A DNA stretch of 64,000 nucleotides from Orobanche coerulescens (Eukaryota; Streptophyta; Magnoliopsida; Lamiales; Orobanchaceae), in contig CM065802.1 of assembly GCA_033398695.1 (NCBI GenBank), forward strand, positions 80,090,096-80,154,095. Reading direction: 5' to 3'. Positions 1 through 11,802 of this stretch are shown here, piece by piece. The translations under genes were made by a program, and so were the position numbers. A model generated the notes under the pieces. That model worked only from the letters and a program-made list of their open reading frames with translations, did not search any database and was not told the DNA's origin. How positions within the stretch are numbered: position 1 is the stretch's first letter; the number at the start of each line of letters is the position of its first letter.

Positions 1-1044
1 GGTTGCCCCCAGATCGGGAAATTGAGTTTGCAATCGATGTAATGCCAGGGATTACCCCTATTTCTAAAGCCCCATACAGAATGGCACCAACAGAATTGAA
101 AGAATTAAAAACCCAGCTACAAGAATTACTTGATAAGGGATTCATTCGTCCTAGTTGTTCACCTTGGGGAGCCCCTGTCTTATTTGTGAAAAAGAAAGAT
201 GGCTCATTGCGATTATGCATTGACTATAGGGAACTGAATAAGGTGACCATCAAGAACAAATATCCTCTTCCAAGGATAGATGATTTATTTGATCAGTTGC
301 AAGGAGCATCGGTATTCTCAAAGATTGATTTACGTTCCGGATATCATCAACTGAAGGTCAAAGAAGAAGATATCCAAATGACAGCATTTAGAACGCGATA
401 TGGTCACTATGAATTTTTAGTGATGCCTTTTGGTTTGACAAATGCTCCAGCAGCATTTATGGATCTGATGAACCGGATATTCAAAGAGTTCCTTGATAAA
501 TTTGTGGTGGTGTTTATTGATGACTTACTTATCTATTCACATGATAGAGATGAGCATAAAGAACACCTCATAATTGTGCTTCAAATTCTCAAAGAAAAAC
601 GGTTATATGCTAAATTCAAGAAATGTGAATTCTGGATAGAACAAGTGGTATTTTTAGGGCATGTAGTATCCAAGGATGGCATTTCAGTTGATCCAAACAA
701 GATAGAAGCGGTGAGTAACTGGCCAACACCAACGAATGTATCAGAGGTTCGAAGTTTCTTAGGACTAACCGGCTACTACCGACGATTTGTACAAGGATTC
801 TTGAAGATTGCAACCCCATTAACATTGTTAACAAGGAAGAATACAAAGTTTATTTGGACTGATGCTTGCGAGGGGAGTTTCCAGGAATTGAAGCGTAGAT
901 TAACTACGGCTCCTGTCCTTGCCACTCCTGTGGGAACAGGTGGCTTTGTAGTTTACACTGATGCTTCTAAGAATGGTTTGGGTGCTGTATTAATGCAACA
1001 TGGAAAGGTAATAGCTTATGCCTCTAGGCAATTAAAAGAGTATG
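1..1044 (+). pseudogene. pol: Ty3/gypsy pol fragment: reverse transcriptase and start of RNase H
   Basis: This open frame encodes the RT core of a chromovirus-like gypsy element: a DYRELNKVT motif near residue 75, [12 protein letters not shown] near residue 143, the catalytic FIDD box near residue 172, then the connection and the first RNase H motif ([11 protein letters not shown]) near residue 322. It is near-identical to 47207-48237, part of the complete element E. The first 125 bases differ at five places, all at CAG/CTG; the rest shows about one substitution. The frame is intact here but broken in E. It starts before the window and stops abruptly in RNase H at about 1041-1044, where minus-strand gag begins. 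It is a truncated retrotransposon piece, not a host gene. Confidence 0.9.
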
Positions 1045-2040
1045 TTAATAGTTAAAGCACTTCCTAGCTGTATCCGTCGTGGCTGACATTGTTCCGTAGT
1101 TCTTTCCGCTCCTAGGTGGGTGCGGAGGTTTCTTGAAAGACAAAGAAGATTGGGCCTTGCGGGGCCCACTGCTCTTGTGCTCTGTAAAAGTACCAGAGAC
1201 TTTCTGTTTCTTCGACTCCATAAACTTCTCCATTGCTGCTTCTTTTATTTCGTATGCCAATGCCTTATCCTGGTATTGGCGGAGAGTGGTACATTCAAAA
1301 CCGGACATGTACCTCTGGATTTCTGGTTTCATCCTCATTTCGAAATGAATCATCATCTCTGCATCTGTTCTGACCAGATGTCGAACAAATGCTAACTGCT
1401 GGTTAAACGTCTTAATCGTCTGGGATACGGGTTCGTCTGATGGTTGAGCGGAGAAAAATTCCCGAATTTTGGCTTCCCTCACAGGACGAGGGCAATACTG
1501 AGCTTCCATCATCATTTTAAATTCCGCCCAATCGGCATCATGATCTGCGGGTTGGATAGCTTCCCACCACTCGGATGCTTCCCCTATCAGAAAGTACTGG
1601 GCAATAGGAGCTCTCCTGTCATTCGGGCAATTAATTCCAGCAAATATTTTCTCCAATTCCTTCAACCAATGGTCCCAAGTGGGAGTCTCGGAAAAGCCGT
1701 CAAATTTGGGTGGTTGCATCTTTGCCACCTCTTGTAACCATCGGTCACCACGATTTCCCATGTCTGGAATCCTTTGTTGTCCATCTCCCTGCTGAATTCC
1801 TGCCGCCACTTGCATTCGGTCCACGACCTGTGCGAACTGAGTCATCTGGTTCACGACTTGACGAAGGATTTCTGGTACACCAGGTTCCGGTTCGTTATTG
1901 ATGGATTGCTGCGGCTCGCCTGAGCTATGACTAGCCTGATTAGAAGGCGACGCCTCCCTTTCAGCATTCCTTCGTCCGCGTCCACGACCGAGACCACGTC
2001 CACGTCCGCCTCTCAACATACTGTAAGCATAAATACTCAA
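1045..2040 (-). pseudogene. gag: Ty3/gypsy gag, truncated at its zinc knuckle (element 'gypsy A')
   Basis: A 331-residue frame on the minus strand. It has an Arg/Gly-rich N-terminus (probable start at the internal MLRGGRGRG Met, residue 8), then a retrotransposon gag core (PPKFDGFSETPTWDHWLKELEKIF... ASEWWEAIQ) at about residues 110-240, and a Lys/Ser-rich tail. It ends at KCFNY, the first residues of a CCHC nucleocapsid knuckle, so the rest of gag and all of pol are missing at the 1044/1045 junction. Upstream on the same strand lie a primer binding site and an LTR, so this is the 5' end of an element. Gag packages the element RNA into virus-like particles. Confidence 0.85.
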
Positions 2041-2237
2041 TATACAGGAGATAACATCGTTCTAATATTCGAGTATAAAGAGGCACAACATGTAAAGAAC
2101 GAGATAGAGTTTAGGAACTTACAACCACCGTTCGCATGAAGACGTAGGCAGTGCAGTGATGTCATTCACGGCCGGTTATCTCAAAAGACATAAATGACCC
2201 CTATTTTAACCCAACGGCCAAGATATCCATAATCTTA

Positions 2238-2249
2238 GCTCCGATACCA
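2238..2249 (-). promoter_or_regulatory. Primer binding site of gypsy A
   Basis: Read on the minus strand this is TGGTATCGGAGC, one base from the plant initiator-tRNA-Met primer site TGGTATCAGAGC. It lies five bases inside the LTR end, where minus-strand cDNA synthesis is primed. The 190 bases between it and the gag start are untranslated leader. Confidence 0.85.
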
Positions 2250-2755
2250 TATTCTGTAACACCCCCGATATATTCAGGAATATTACAGCGCCGTAAATCC
2301 TTTACATAAGAATTTACAAGGCTAAATAAAGGAAATGACAATAACAGATACCAGTTTATGAAATTACTGAGGTAAAATACAACCGTCTGGTTCAAAAACC
2401 GAAATACAAATATCAAATGAAGAGTTATTATTACATCACTAAAATCCAAACATTATAAACGGACAACGTACTCGAGTACTTATTGAGATAACCAACAAAA
2501 TAACAGACAGTAAACCCGACCGGAACATCACTTTGCACCCTCGTCGTCATGCATCTCCAGTGGTTGTTTCCCCGCTCTCCTGGATCCTGAACAAACACAA
2601 TGTTCACCCCCGAAGGGGTTAGCACAACGATGCTAGTACAAGTACAATAATCATACAACAGTGATATAATCAACAATTATATCATAACAAGTTTCTCCAA
2701 CGAGAATATCCACAACACATATCATATCATATCAGTTTCAACATACTGGTGGTAT

Positions 2756-2895
2756 TCCAACGATCCAGCGCACACAGCTATAGATTCCCATGATGATCCC
2801 ATCGGACCAACACATGATGGAACTACATCCAACGATCCAGCGCACACAGCTATAGATTCCCATGATGATTCCCGTCGGATCAACGCATGGTGGAC
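2756..2895 (-). repeat. Two-copy 72-bp direct repeat in LTR of gypsy A
   Basis: The segment starting tccaacgatccagcgcac at 2756 recurs at 2828 with a few changes. Similar two-copy repeats occur in the LTR of the C family at 33607 and 38277. Confidence 0.8.
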
Positions 2896-3154
2896 ATATA
2901 TTCACAACATATTTACACGATACAATCACATCATAATTGTCATAATACAAACAATTCTAATTAGAGTACTTGCCTCGATTAGAAGGCGAACAATACTTCC
3001 ACGAAAACGAGACACTCGAAGGTCGTCCTCCTCAATCAATCACGTAACGAGACCAAACCTTAACAAAAGAAATGATATAGGATTTATCTCACGTCGTACG
3101 GATGTTTAACAATTCGATTTACGGCCAAAAGTTCATAAAATGCAATCTGACCGA

Positions 3155-3372
3155 ACTGCTTAGCGCACGCTAAGTACTCTGTGTAGCGTCGTTAAGTGCA
3201 TTCGATAGCGCACGCAAACAACAAAGCCTAGCGTCGCTAACTATGCATGGTCGATTACTTCAGCGATCGAGCGACTTGTCGATAGCTTAGCGTCGTTACA
3301 TACCAAATGTAGCGTCGCTAACTCGTGTTCGATAGCGCACGTTAATATTCATAGGATAGCGTCGCTATCTGT
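3155..3372. repeat. Palindrome array 1 in LTR of gypsy A (TAGCGCACGCTA / TAGCGTCGCTA)
   Basis: About eight near-palindromes at 20-60 bp spacing: TAGCGCACGCTA-type sites near 3162, 3207 and 3334, and shorter TAGCGTCGCTA or TAGCGTCGTTA sites near 3184, 3230, 3290, 3311 and 3357. The sequence between sites is unrelated, so these are motif repeats rather than a satellite. The motif recurs in copia family B. Confidence 0.85.
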
Positions 3373-4214
3373 GCATGTGATTCTTCTTTGAGCGATGCTT
3401 GTTCTTGCCATGATCGAAACAATGAAATCTTCCGTGACACTTCATGTTACCTCCATGAATATCATGTTCATACCCTTATGAATGATTTTACGGATAAAGA
3501 CAACTTGATTCAAGGATATGCATATCAATATAAAACCATATTCCATTCCGACTTCAAATCTTCATATGACAAATTCGAAAAGCTTAACGGTTGATATCAA
3601 CACCTCTATATCAATCCATATTATCATGCTGAAGTTGTTAGACGTTCTATCTATACCAGATAAATCCTTCCATGATCAAACCTTTAGATTTATCTAATAA
3701 TAAGGATGTTAACGTCTAGTCCAAGATTACTATGAAATCATCTATTAGATTCGATTTACCAATGATAGAAGCTTCTCTTCACATATTCAGTGCAATAAGA
3801 TTCGAATCATGATGATTATAATCAAGGTATTTAAGGCTTATTCATCTCACTATCCCAAACATGATATACTCAGATAATTCATCTATGAAAATCCATATCT
3901 TGTTAACATGATCATCCAAATCGTTAGAATCCAACTCTAAGTCTTGAGATAGATTGAACATACCTTAATATGATGAAAATCACTGAACCGTAAGGTAGAA
4001 GCCAACTCCGGTTGGTTGTATGCCACTCCAAGGTGCTATTCCTCTTCAATGATCATTCCCAAATGATAACCAATATGTAAACACCAACAAGAGGTGTTCT
4101 AAGTGTATAGAAGTATTACTACAGCTCTCTGACTCTCAAGGATGAAGAAAGGGCGAAAGAAATGAAAGCCAAAATGGTTGTTGTCCCATTTATAATATTC
4201 TGCATTATTGACAA

Positions 4215-4442
4215 TTTAGCGCACGCTACCAAGCATTCCTTAGCGTGCGCTAATAATGGTTGACTTCAGAATTGTCCGGGTGCGTCCGCGGGAATCTTAT
4301 CCGGACCCATGTCCCGGCTGGCGCATGTGTTAGCCGTCCCGCTCAATAATTGAGTTCTTAGCGCACGCAACTCCTATCTTCATAGCGTGCGCTAATAATG
4401 GCCCGATAGCGCGCGTTAAGATACATTCTTAGCGTGCGCTAT
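4215..4442. repeat. Palindrome array 2 in LTR of gypsy A
   Basis: Six sites of TAGCGCACGCTA or its complement TAGCGTGCGCTA near 4218, 4240, 4358, 4382, 4405 and 4430. This array lies 150-380 bases inside the LTR start on the minus strand, the U3 region where LTR enhancers normally sit. Confidence 0.85.
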
Positions 4443-4596
4443 CACGAGGTTGCATGAGCAATTTTTGCATGATTCTATACTTATGTACAATGATGTCAAT
4501 GCACGAAATATCATACTCCAATAATCAAAACCACCAATCCGAATAATACATGGTTGAATACAGATGAAATACACCGTAATAAATCCGGATATTACA

Positions 4597-4670
4597 AAAT
4601 CAATACCTGAGAACTTCTCTGTTTTTTCGGCATGGGCAGGAGCATGAACATTGTTGCTTGACGACGCCAT
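4597..4670 (-). pseudogene. gag: Start of a Ty1/copia gag, disrupted by gypsy A
   Basis: The minus strand reads MASSSNNVHAPAHAEKTEKF followed by SGIDF. The stretch EKFSGIDF matches the usual opening of plant copia gag (EKF.G.DF.RW). The frame then runs straight into the LTR terminus at 4596, so the insertion is after codon 25. The remainder of this copia element would lie left of the window. Confidence 0.65.
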
Positions 4671-5440
4671 CTTCTACAGAAAATTTCGTCTTACGATTGT
4701 TGTTGTAGATGCTGTAGAAAATGACAAATGATACAAAACCGAGGCAAGAGTTGGACTCTCTCTCCGTAAGACGAAATTGCCCCGCACAGTACACACGGTT
4801 GAACGGCAAATGCCCCCAAGTTACAACGATTTTTCTATGAACTTGATACCTTGTACTAGGAATCGAATTCCAGGCGAACTACTGGATATTCGGGACTTGT
4901 AGTATGAACTTACGCTAGTATGAGTGTATTATTATCTTGATTAATTATGTATGTATAATCATCATCTACAGGGCTTATTTATAGCTGTAAGTACCTGTCC
5001 AGAATCGGTGTGACTTTTTGGTGGATAGACACCTTGTGGTCGGTGGGAAGATTTGTATTGGTTGAAGAGCCAAACCATTGTCTTTGGCCAGATTGGGCGA
5101 ATGGTCGAACCATTGCCTTGGTTAGGTCTGAGCCGCCGCGTTGCGCCTACGGGCGCCCGTTGCGACAAGTGCGGCGTGCGGACTCGAACTCGGACTCGGA
5201 AGGTGCTTTGCACCTTCCTCGCAGGATTCAGATTTTAGCCTTAAAAATTAATTAAAGCCAACTAGGGTGTACCATAAGGGAGCACACTTGATTGCTCCTT
5301 TATGATGAAAAGTCTTTTATAAATAGTTCAACTTTTCCTTGCTTCTCCAATGTGGTATGAGATTCCACACCACATTCCCAACTATTAAATTACTTAACTT
5401 TGTGCACTAATTACTCATTCATTTCTTAACAAAATTGAAC
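4671..5440 (-). repeat. Probable 5' leader and LTR of the disrupted copia element
   Basis: No gene is apparent. The region directly precedes the copia gag start on the minus strand and looks like leader plus LTR: a GC-rich block around 5120-5215, a perfect hairpin aaggtgctttgcacctt near 5201 and a TATA-like ttataaatag near 5317. I could not fix TG...CA termini, and no second copy is in the window. Open frames here on both strands have no recognisable domain. Confidence 0.4.
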
Positions 5441-6039
5441 AAGGGTATTAATTATGGTATTAATTAAGCTATTTTTTCCAACAAGAATCAGTTGATAAAA
5501 TAGGCACGAATGCTTAATCAGCTTAATCGGTCAGCTATATCTTGTTGTTTACTTTCAACTTAATGATCTTAATAATGTCTTTTTCATTAAACAACTTTTG
5601 GGGTGTCCTTACCATTAAGAGAGAAATACTTCCCCAATATACCCAAATTACCCTCTCTAATAATAAAAGAATTGAGTATATATAATATAAATTATCATAA
5701 AATCTTAATTATAATTGAGTATATATAGTATAAATTTAAAATATATATTAATATTATATATTTATAAGTAATAAAATATAAACTATTTATTGATAAAAAA
5801 TTAATATAACTATATATATATTAAAATATAACTTAATATATTTATAAAATATTGTTTGATTATTTAAATATAACTAAAAATTATAATATGATTTATGAAT
5901 ATATATTATAATATAAATTAAAATATATATTATGTTATATTATATATTAAGTTATATTATATATACTCAATTTGGTATTAGAATAAAGCGAAAATCAAGT
6001 TTTTTTAAATTAAAATATTGTCTAATTATGTTATATTAT
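5441..6039. other. AT-rich intergenic DNA
   Basis: Very AT-rich sequence (runs of tatatatta from 5670 to 5960) without coding potential. The stretch 5490-5590 has weak inverted similarity to 6390-6456 (cttgttgtttactt against aagtaaacaag), which could be the ends of a decayed miniature DNA transposon. I cannot define its termini. Confidence 0.4.
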
Positions 6040-6249
6040 ATAATAAAACTGAAAATCGAAGATTTTTTTAACATCGATTTTTATTAGAATCATGTTAAAT
6101 AATTTTTTTTATTTTTAACATTGGTTTTTAGCATAACCGATGTTAATTTGCTTTAAAAATTTCAATTATGTCACCGCGTCTTTTTTAACATCGGTTTTTC
6201 CAGAACCGATTTTAAACGGGCGATGTTAAATGTCTTTTTTGTAGTAGTG
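6040..6249. mobile_element. Right end of a CACTA-like (En/Spm) transposon
   Basis: The segment ends in tttttgtagtagtg at 6249, the complement of CACTACTACAAAAA, the classic plant CACTA terminus. Upstream are subterminal inverted repeats of the type aacatcggttttt / aaccgatgttaa (near 6070, 6117-6150, 6188-6230). No matching CACTAC left end was found, so the left boundary is arbitrary and the copy may be truncated. Confidence 0.55.
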
Positions 6250-6518
6250 AATACCATTCAACTTAAAAAATAAAGAACATTTTATCAAAATTGACTTAAT
6301 TCATATTGAGGGGTAAAATAGTCATTTCTGTCATTCAGATAGTTCATTCAGAAAAAAAAGAAACAACAAGATATTTTTCCTGATAAGACAGATTAATCCA
6401 CTCAGACAGCTTAATCCATTCAGAACTTAATGAAAAAAAAGTAAACAAGCCCTTACTTGGTTTCGTCACGACTTTTTGGTTTAAAACGCTTGTTTCGTGT
6501 TGTTTTGTATTTGAATAT
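6250..6518. other. Intergenic DNA with possible MITE end
   Basis: No coding sequence. Positions 6330-6456 contain the words attcagaa, agcttaatcc and aagtaaacaagccc that recur in plant hAT-type miniature elements, but no clean inverted repeat pair was found. Confidence 0.35.
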
Positions 6519-6670
6519 TGTTATAAACTTGATAGAAAAAGAGAGAAATTGGAAGAGAAGAAGAATAATGTGTGTATTCTTATGAGGGCCAAATGCCTTT
6601 ATTTATAGGTACACATCTAGGGTTTTAGGGGTATAAAGGTCATTCATTAGTAAATACATTAATTACAACA
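6519..6670 (-). repeat. 3' LTR of element F
   Basis: A 152-bp repeat, TGTTATAAAC...ATTACAACA as read on the plus strand. The adjoining interior, ctcccccttgaatg at 6671-6684, is the complement of a polypurine tract (caagggggag), which sets the orientation. Confidence 0.88.
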
Positions 6671-6684
6671 CTCCCCCTTGAATG

Positions 6685-7135
6685 ACCTTTAATACATGCT
6701 GCCTCATTAAAACCTTGTCGGGAAAACCCAGTGGGAAAAAATCCGATCGAAGGAAAAAGAGTACAGCTACTCCCCCTGAAATCGATTACATAAGATCTTT
6801 GAGTTAACGCATTCCGATCTTGTGTACTAGTCTTCTGAATGTTGACGTCGGCAACGTCTTTGTGAATAAGTTCGCCAATTAATCACTTAAGTGAATATTT
6901 GATGTATCTACCTTTGAGATACAAGTGATATCGTCTTCATACAATACTTCCTCTTGAATATTATGATGTTCATGCCTCATCAAAACTCCTTCGGAAAAAC
7001 CCTGTGGGAAAAAACCGATAGAGAAAAAGAGTACACAGTATAAATTTGCTCATGTGTTGCATTGGTTGCCTCGTTAAAAACCTTAACTAAGAAAACCCGG
7101 TGGGAAAAACTTAGAAAGGGAAAAAGAGTACAACC
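6685..7135 (-). repeat. Three degenerate direct repeats near the 3' end of element F
   Basis: Three units of about 100-200 bp at roughly 6700, 6970 and 7060 share gcctcattaaaacctt, a block of the form aaaacccagtgggaaaaa, and gaaaaagagtaca. This is a widespread non-coding signature near the 3' end of one plant copia lineage. Function unknown. Confidence 0.75.
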
Positions 7136-7139
7136 ATTT

Positions 7140-10100
7140 GGTCTTCAGGACCTTTTGACCTTCAGGGTCGACATAATCTTCAAGCTAATTTAAAAGTTAT
7201 CACTTCTCCCCCTCAAGATAACAATCTTGTACTCCAATACCATGAATATAATTTTCAGACATGGAGAGATTTAGTGAATAAATCTACTAGATTATCATTA
7301 TTGCTCTTATGAAGCTCGTGTGGAAATAAGTTTCATCTTACTTGCCCAAACATTATATGCAACACATAAATGGAAAATATTTATCATCATAATAAATAGG
7401 CAGTATAAGAACAAATATGAAATCATAATCCCTAATAGCCACCAATATCGAATCTCGATCTCTTTCATGTAATAAACCAATATGGTTAACACCATTCCAC
7501 ATTCTCCTTCTTGGAGAAATATTAAATTTTGCTAGCATGTTAACTTCAATTTGTATATCAGGCCTGATGATGTAATGCTTCAATAGCATATAAGTACGGA
7601 ACTTCTGATCCTATTATATCTTTGTTATTTTCTTGAGATCTATATGAGTCGGTATCCACTTCAAGTGGTAAGACAACCTTTAGGTAGTTAAATGGATAAA
7701 AACTTTCCATCATATATGCTCGATCTACAAGTCGAGACAATACTAATACTTAATTTTATCTAAGTTTTTCATTTTGAACTTGTATTTAGACACGAGTTCA
7801 AATAATTCACATATATCCTCTTCAGGAGGAATTCACTTAGTCGGTTGATCCACCAGACTATTTCAAAATGTATAAATATTTATAACTCAAAATAGTACAT
7901 GTTGCGAATTTCACGTTCCTATTACTTTAGGAACCTCAAGTCCGTCAGGGACTTTCATATAGATATTCGCGTCCAATGACCCATAGAAAAATGTGGTGAT
8001 AACATCACTAATTGAATATCTATATTCATAATAATTGTCATATGTATATTAAATGACGAAATTTAGTGCCAACGGGAGAATATGTTTTGGGTATGCGCTT
8101 AAACCCTTGATATACTAATCTCGCTTATCTTTCACCACTTTATTTTATTTTACGAGTTAAGCTTTGTCTCAATTGCTTATATTTTATTTGGTGTTTCAGG
8201 CACTCCACTAGCAATTGTTGAGACACAAAGTGTTGTCGACAACTATCATTCTTATAAAAAATTCTCCCATATTCATAAAGTCAATGACAACTTCAACAAA
8301 ATCAAATATTCAACATTTCCCATAACATTTGATTTGGTCATCCCATAATCCAATACTGTAATTATTTAGTGCACGTGCAAATTAAGGTATTGAGATTCTC
8401 ATCTCCGGGACGATCCTCTTCAGGAGGTTTTTGAAGTGATGTTGTAGTTTAATCTATTTGTATTCCGCGAATTTTATCTTTAATACCAATAAAGAATACG
8501 TCTCTCACGCTTCTGGCATCGAGGAGTATCAACAAATATATTTCGTTCACATTCGATTTTAATTCTTTATGGTACATATACAATTGGTATATGAGATTTC
8601 ATCACTCATTTGGCAATCAATAACTTGTTGAACTTTGAGTTCATAGTGCGTAAATTTAAATATCCAACCCAATGAGAATTTTCCGACTTTCTCTTATTTA
8701 TATTTCATATCTCCCTCTAATGTCGGAGATAGTTGGAATTGGATTATAAAATCAATCCTCTTCAGGAGGTGCACTAATAACAGAGGGCGTGACCCAAATA
8801 TTGTGCCTTTGATATGGATACTTGAATTTGAAATTCATCGCAACATGATCATCGGATAAAATATTATATCGCTTATAATTAATTCGATACTCATTGAATA
8901 AAGCTCCTTTTAGAGCCGACAATAAGAATATTGCCATATGAAATTATACCAATCCTTCAGGGATTGTCTTTCCATTCCTCAAGTAGAAATTGAACGAATC
9001 AATATGACATAAAGTTATGTATTTTTCATTTGAAATAAATACATGCAACTTCAAATGTAAATTGCTCTCGAGGAGCATGTATTTTTCTTCAAAAATATTA
9101 ATTGTGCTAACTCATGAGCAACAATTTAAATCAAAGATAATCATATATTACCGAAAATATGAAGTACTCATCAAGAGTATGTGATATTTTTCAAAAGTAT
9201 CAATTATGCTACCTTGGGAGCAACAATTTATAAGCATATAACACCCAAAATATAAATTACTCTAAAGAGTATGTAAATATTAATTAAAAGTATTAATTGT
9301 GCTACGTCATAAGCAACAATTTATATCAATGTGGTGATAATAAAAGCAATTCAATAACACAAGGCCATATAGAAAATATTCAAAATAATGCCTTTTTTTT
9401 GTTTAATATTCTTCAGGAATATTAACTTTAATTGATGTGTTTATCATAAATACTATCATAAAAATATGACTATATATCGTTGTGTTTTATCAAGAACATC
9501 AACAATTTCTTTTTAATAATCTTCTGGATTATTAAAATTACAAATTCATGTTTCTTCAGGAAACCATGAAAATATATTAATGTAATGTATTAAAAGAATC
9601 ATTACAAATAATTTTATATCAATGATACAAGTATCATCATCAATATAATATGTAATAACTATCGTTATTACTCTTCTTCCATAAGAAAGTGCAATAATTA
9701 TTATGCAATTAATCCAACATCTATAAGATGTTGATGAAAATTGGTCAACTCAAAATAATACAATTTTAAGTGTATAAATGTACTTCATGATATTTACTAG
9801 TAATTTGTGATATTTATCATACAATATGTGTGAATTTGTATTAATATATCTTCAAGATATATATCATAAACATATAGTTAAATAATATATAAAAATAATA
9901 TAAATAGACTTTAACACCAAACACGTAAATTTAGACATGTAAATATTGAAAGTATTGAGATTAATAGACTTCTGGTCTAATAAGTGGTGAATATTATTTA
10001 CATTGATATTTTTTTCTAATACCAATTTATTTTCTTCAGAAATTGTATATGTCATTTGTCTCACTTGTTATCGCGGAATCATACATATTTCAAGCGATAG

Positions 10101-11370
10101 TTTAGAAATCCATAGATTTATCGACACTTAGAAGATAATAGTGCAAAATCTTCGACCCTGTAGGAAGAAATTTAGTGGTTCTTCATGAACTGTCATAAAT
10201 TTAGCCCTACATTTTTTTTCATACGAAAAGTATCATTCTAAAGATATCATGCATATTTGCACTTTGATGAGACAATAAATTATGACCACTATTTAATCCC
10301 AATAACTTGGCATTCTATTCACAAAAAGAAGAAACAAGATAAGCCAAGAATTTGAATGATACAAATATCTTCAGGATATTTGACCCTTTTATCACTAATT
10401 ATATAGCAACGATCAATTCATATCATACTCCAGGTATGACATCATATCTTATATTGATAAAAACTCACAATATATCATAAGAGATAATAAAATATTAAAC
10501 TACACAATATATAAGATTATATATTGACATATAATCTTAAGATTATCATTTTCGTGTCCTTATCATTAACCGTTGATATATCAACTCTACGAGATAAAAT
10601 TTATAAATAATTATCCCCCACAAGGATAAACTCTAAATTTTATCTACTTCGGGAGATAAAATTTGAGCCATGTAATATTGAAGTTTTTAATTTAATATTA
10701 TTCACTTCCGGGAACAACTTGATAGGAATATTCGACCACTTACTAATCTTGCTATCATTGGAGCACAGTCGGTTTATGATTGTGGAGTATATCATATCTT
10801 GTACAATCTCGATAGAGGATATTCTCAAATCATATTAATATTTTTTATTTGAGATATAAGTTTTATTTTCCTTCAGGAATAATATCATGCTACATCAAGG
10901 GCATAATGATTTAATTATGCTATTATATTTATAAATAACAAATCAATATTCTTCAGGAATATTGTATCATCACATAATTCATGTATAAATAAGAATTATT
11001 CATTTAGAATAGTAATATTCTTCAAGAATATTACAATTAATTGTCTACTTGGAGCAATAATTTTAAGATCCATAATTGAATATACAAAGGGAAAAAAATA
11101 GTACGAGAATTAATCAAGGCTCGAAATAACTAAACTAAAATAGTTCTTCTTCAAGAAAGACTTACAATATTCTTCGGAATATTATTTTGTATTTTCATTA
11201 GGAATTGCACAAACTATAATTAGATCTCATAGTGTTCTTCATGAACACATCATATTCAACTAGAATATGACGTAATAACGTTGTCCTTCTTCAAGGACTA
11301 CAACAAATCTTTTATCTTAATAATCTTCTGGATTATTAAGTATTGTTGAATCGTGTTTCTTCCGGAAACA
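7140..11370. repeat. Array of short TTCA-loop hairpins across element F
   Basis: About thirty short inverted repeats with a common centre, usually cTTCAGG or a variant (TTCT, TTCC). Stems differ in sequence. Examples: 7140-7152, 7157-7169, 7816-7830, 8415-8427, 8950-8966, 9404-9424, 9514-9534, 9547-9568, 9844-9862, 10363-10381, 10944-10964, 11023-11043, 11232-11248, 11283-11298, 11318-11338 and 11354-11370. Stems are 4-9 bp. A few fall in the old pol region, most in sequence without coding signal. Confidence 0.75.
7353..8045 (-). pseudogene. pol: Decayed copia reverse transcriptase / RNase H remnant in element F
   Basis: Broken minus-strand frames keep copia RT order. Around 7955-8010 is DVITTFFYGSLDANIYMKVP (family: MDVVTAYLYGSLD..IYMK.PEG). 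Around 7805-7845 is LSEFLLKR, the RLSEFL segment. Around 7620-7680 is GSEVPYLYAIEAL, and around 7500-7570 is RPDI..EVNMLAKFNISPRRRMWNG (family: RPDI.F.V..LAR....P...HW.G). The catalytic YVDD region is not recognisable and many stops intervene, so no protein is made. Confidence 0.7.
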
Positions 11371-11787
11371 AAGAGGAATATGATTTGATAATAAATTTTG
11401 AGGTCATCATATATATTATTTATATATGATGCACACAAAAATATAAAATTTAATAACTAAATATAATATATTTTTCCTCAAAATCATCATATGCAAGAAA
11501 GTTTTTGAAGGAGTAAATAGAATTAATACCTTTCACCAATGTAAAAAAAAGACTATTTCTGTTCGGACTTTTTTTTTTATGCATGCAATACGTTTTAGAA
11601 TCCGATCTCCACCGTTGAATTTATAGATCTGCTTGTCAGGAAGATACTGTAAAAATTTCATGATGATCCAACGGTTAACAAAATGGGAATCGCGATTTTA
11701 GCGCGATCTCGCAGTGCAGAAAAGCTTATCGCGTTTTTTTTTTTTTATTTCGAAAATCGGAGAGAAAAAGAAAATTACTCGTAGAGT

Positions 11788-11802
11788 ATCGTGCTGATAA
11801 CG
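11788..11802 (-). promoter_or_regulatory. Primer binding site of element F
   Basis: On the minus strand the bases next to the 5' LTR read cgttatcagcacgat, the TTATCAGCACGA-type primer site found in many plant copia elements. It is distinct from the TGGTATCAGAGC sites of the other elements here. Confidence 0.7.

Larger units (their letters stand above)
2255..4596 (-). repeat. 5' LTR of gypsy A (about 2.34 kb)
   Basis: On the minus strand it begins TGTAATATCCGG (at 4596) and ends GGGGGTGTTACA (at 2255), the TG...CA termini typical of plant chromovirus LTRs, and is followed by a PBS and gag. It interrupts the gag start of a copia element, which fixes the right boundary; the flanking 5 bases there are aaatc. 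It contains a 72-bp direct repeat and two arrays of TAGCGCACGCTA-like palindromes. The partner LTR is not in the window because the element is cut off at 1044. Confidence 0.85.

Noticed and set aside
616..846. Antisense frame of 76 codons, repeated at 47809-48039
   Set aside because: It is a shadow of the RT gene on the opposite strand; it recurs only because RT recurs.
5010..5255. Overlapping frames on both strands in a GC-rich block
   Set aside because: No domain in any frame. The block is better explained as copia leader/LTR sequence.
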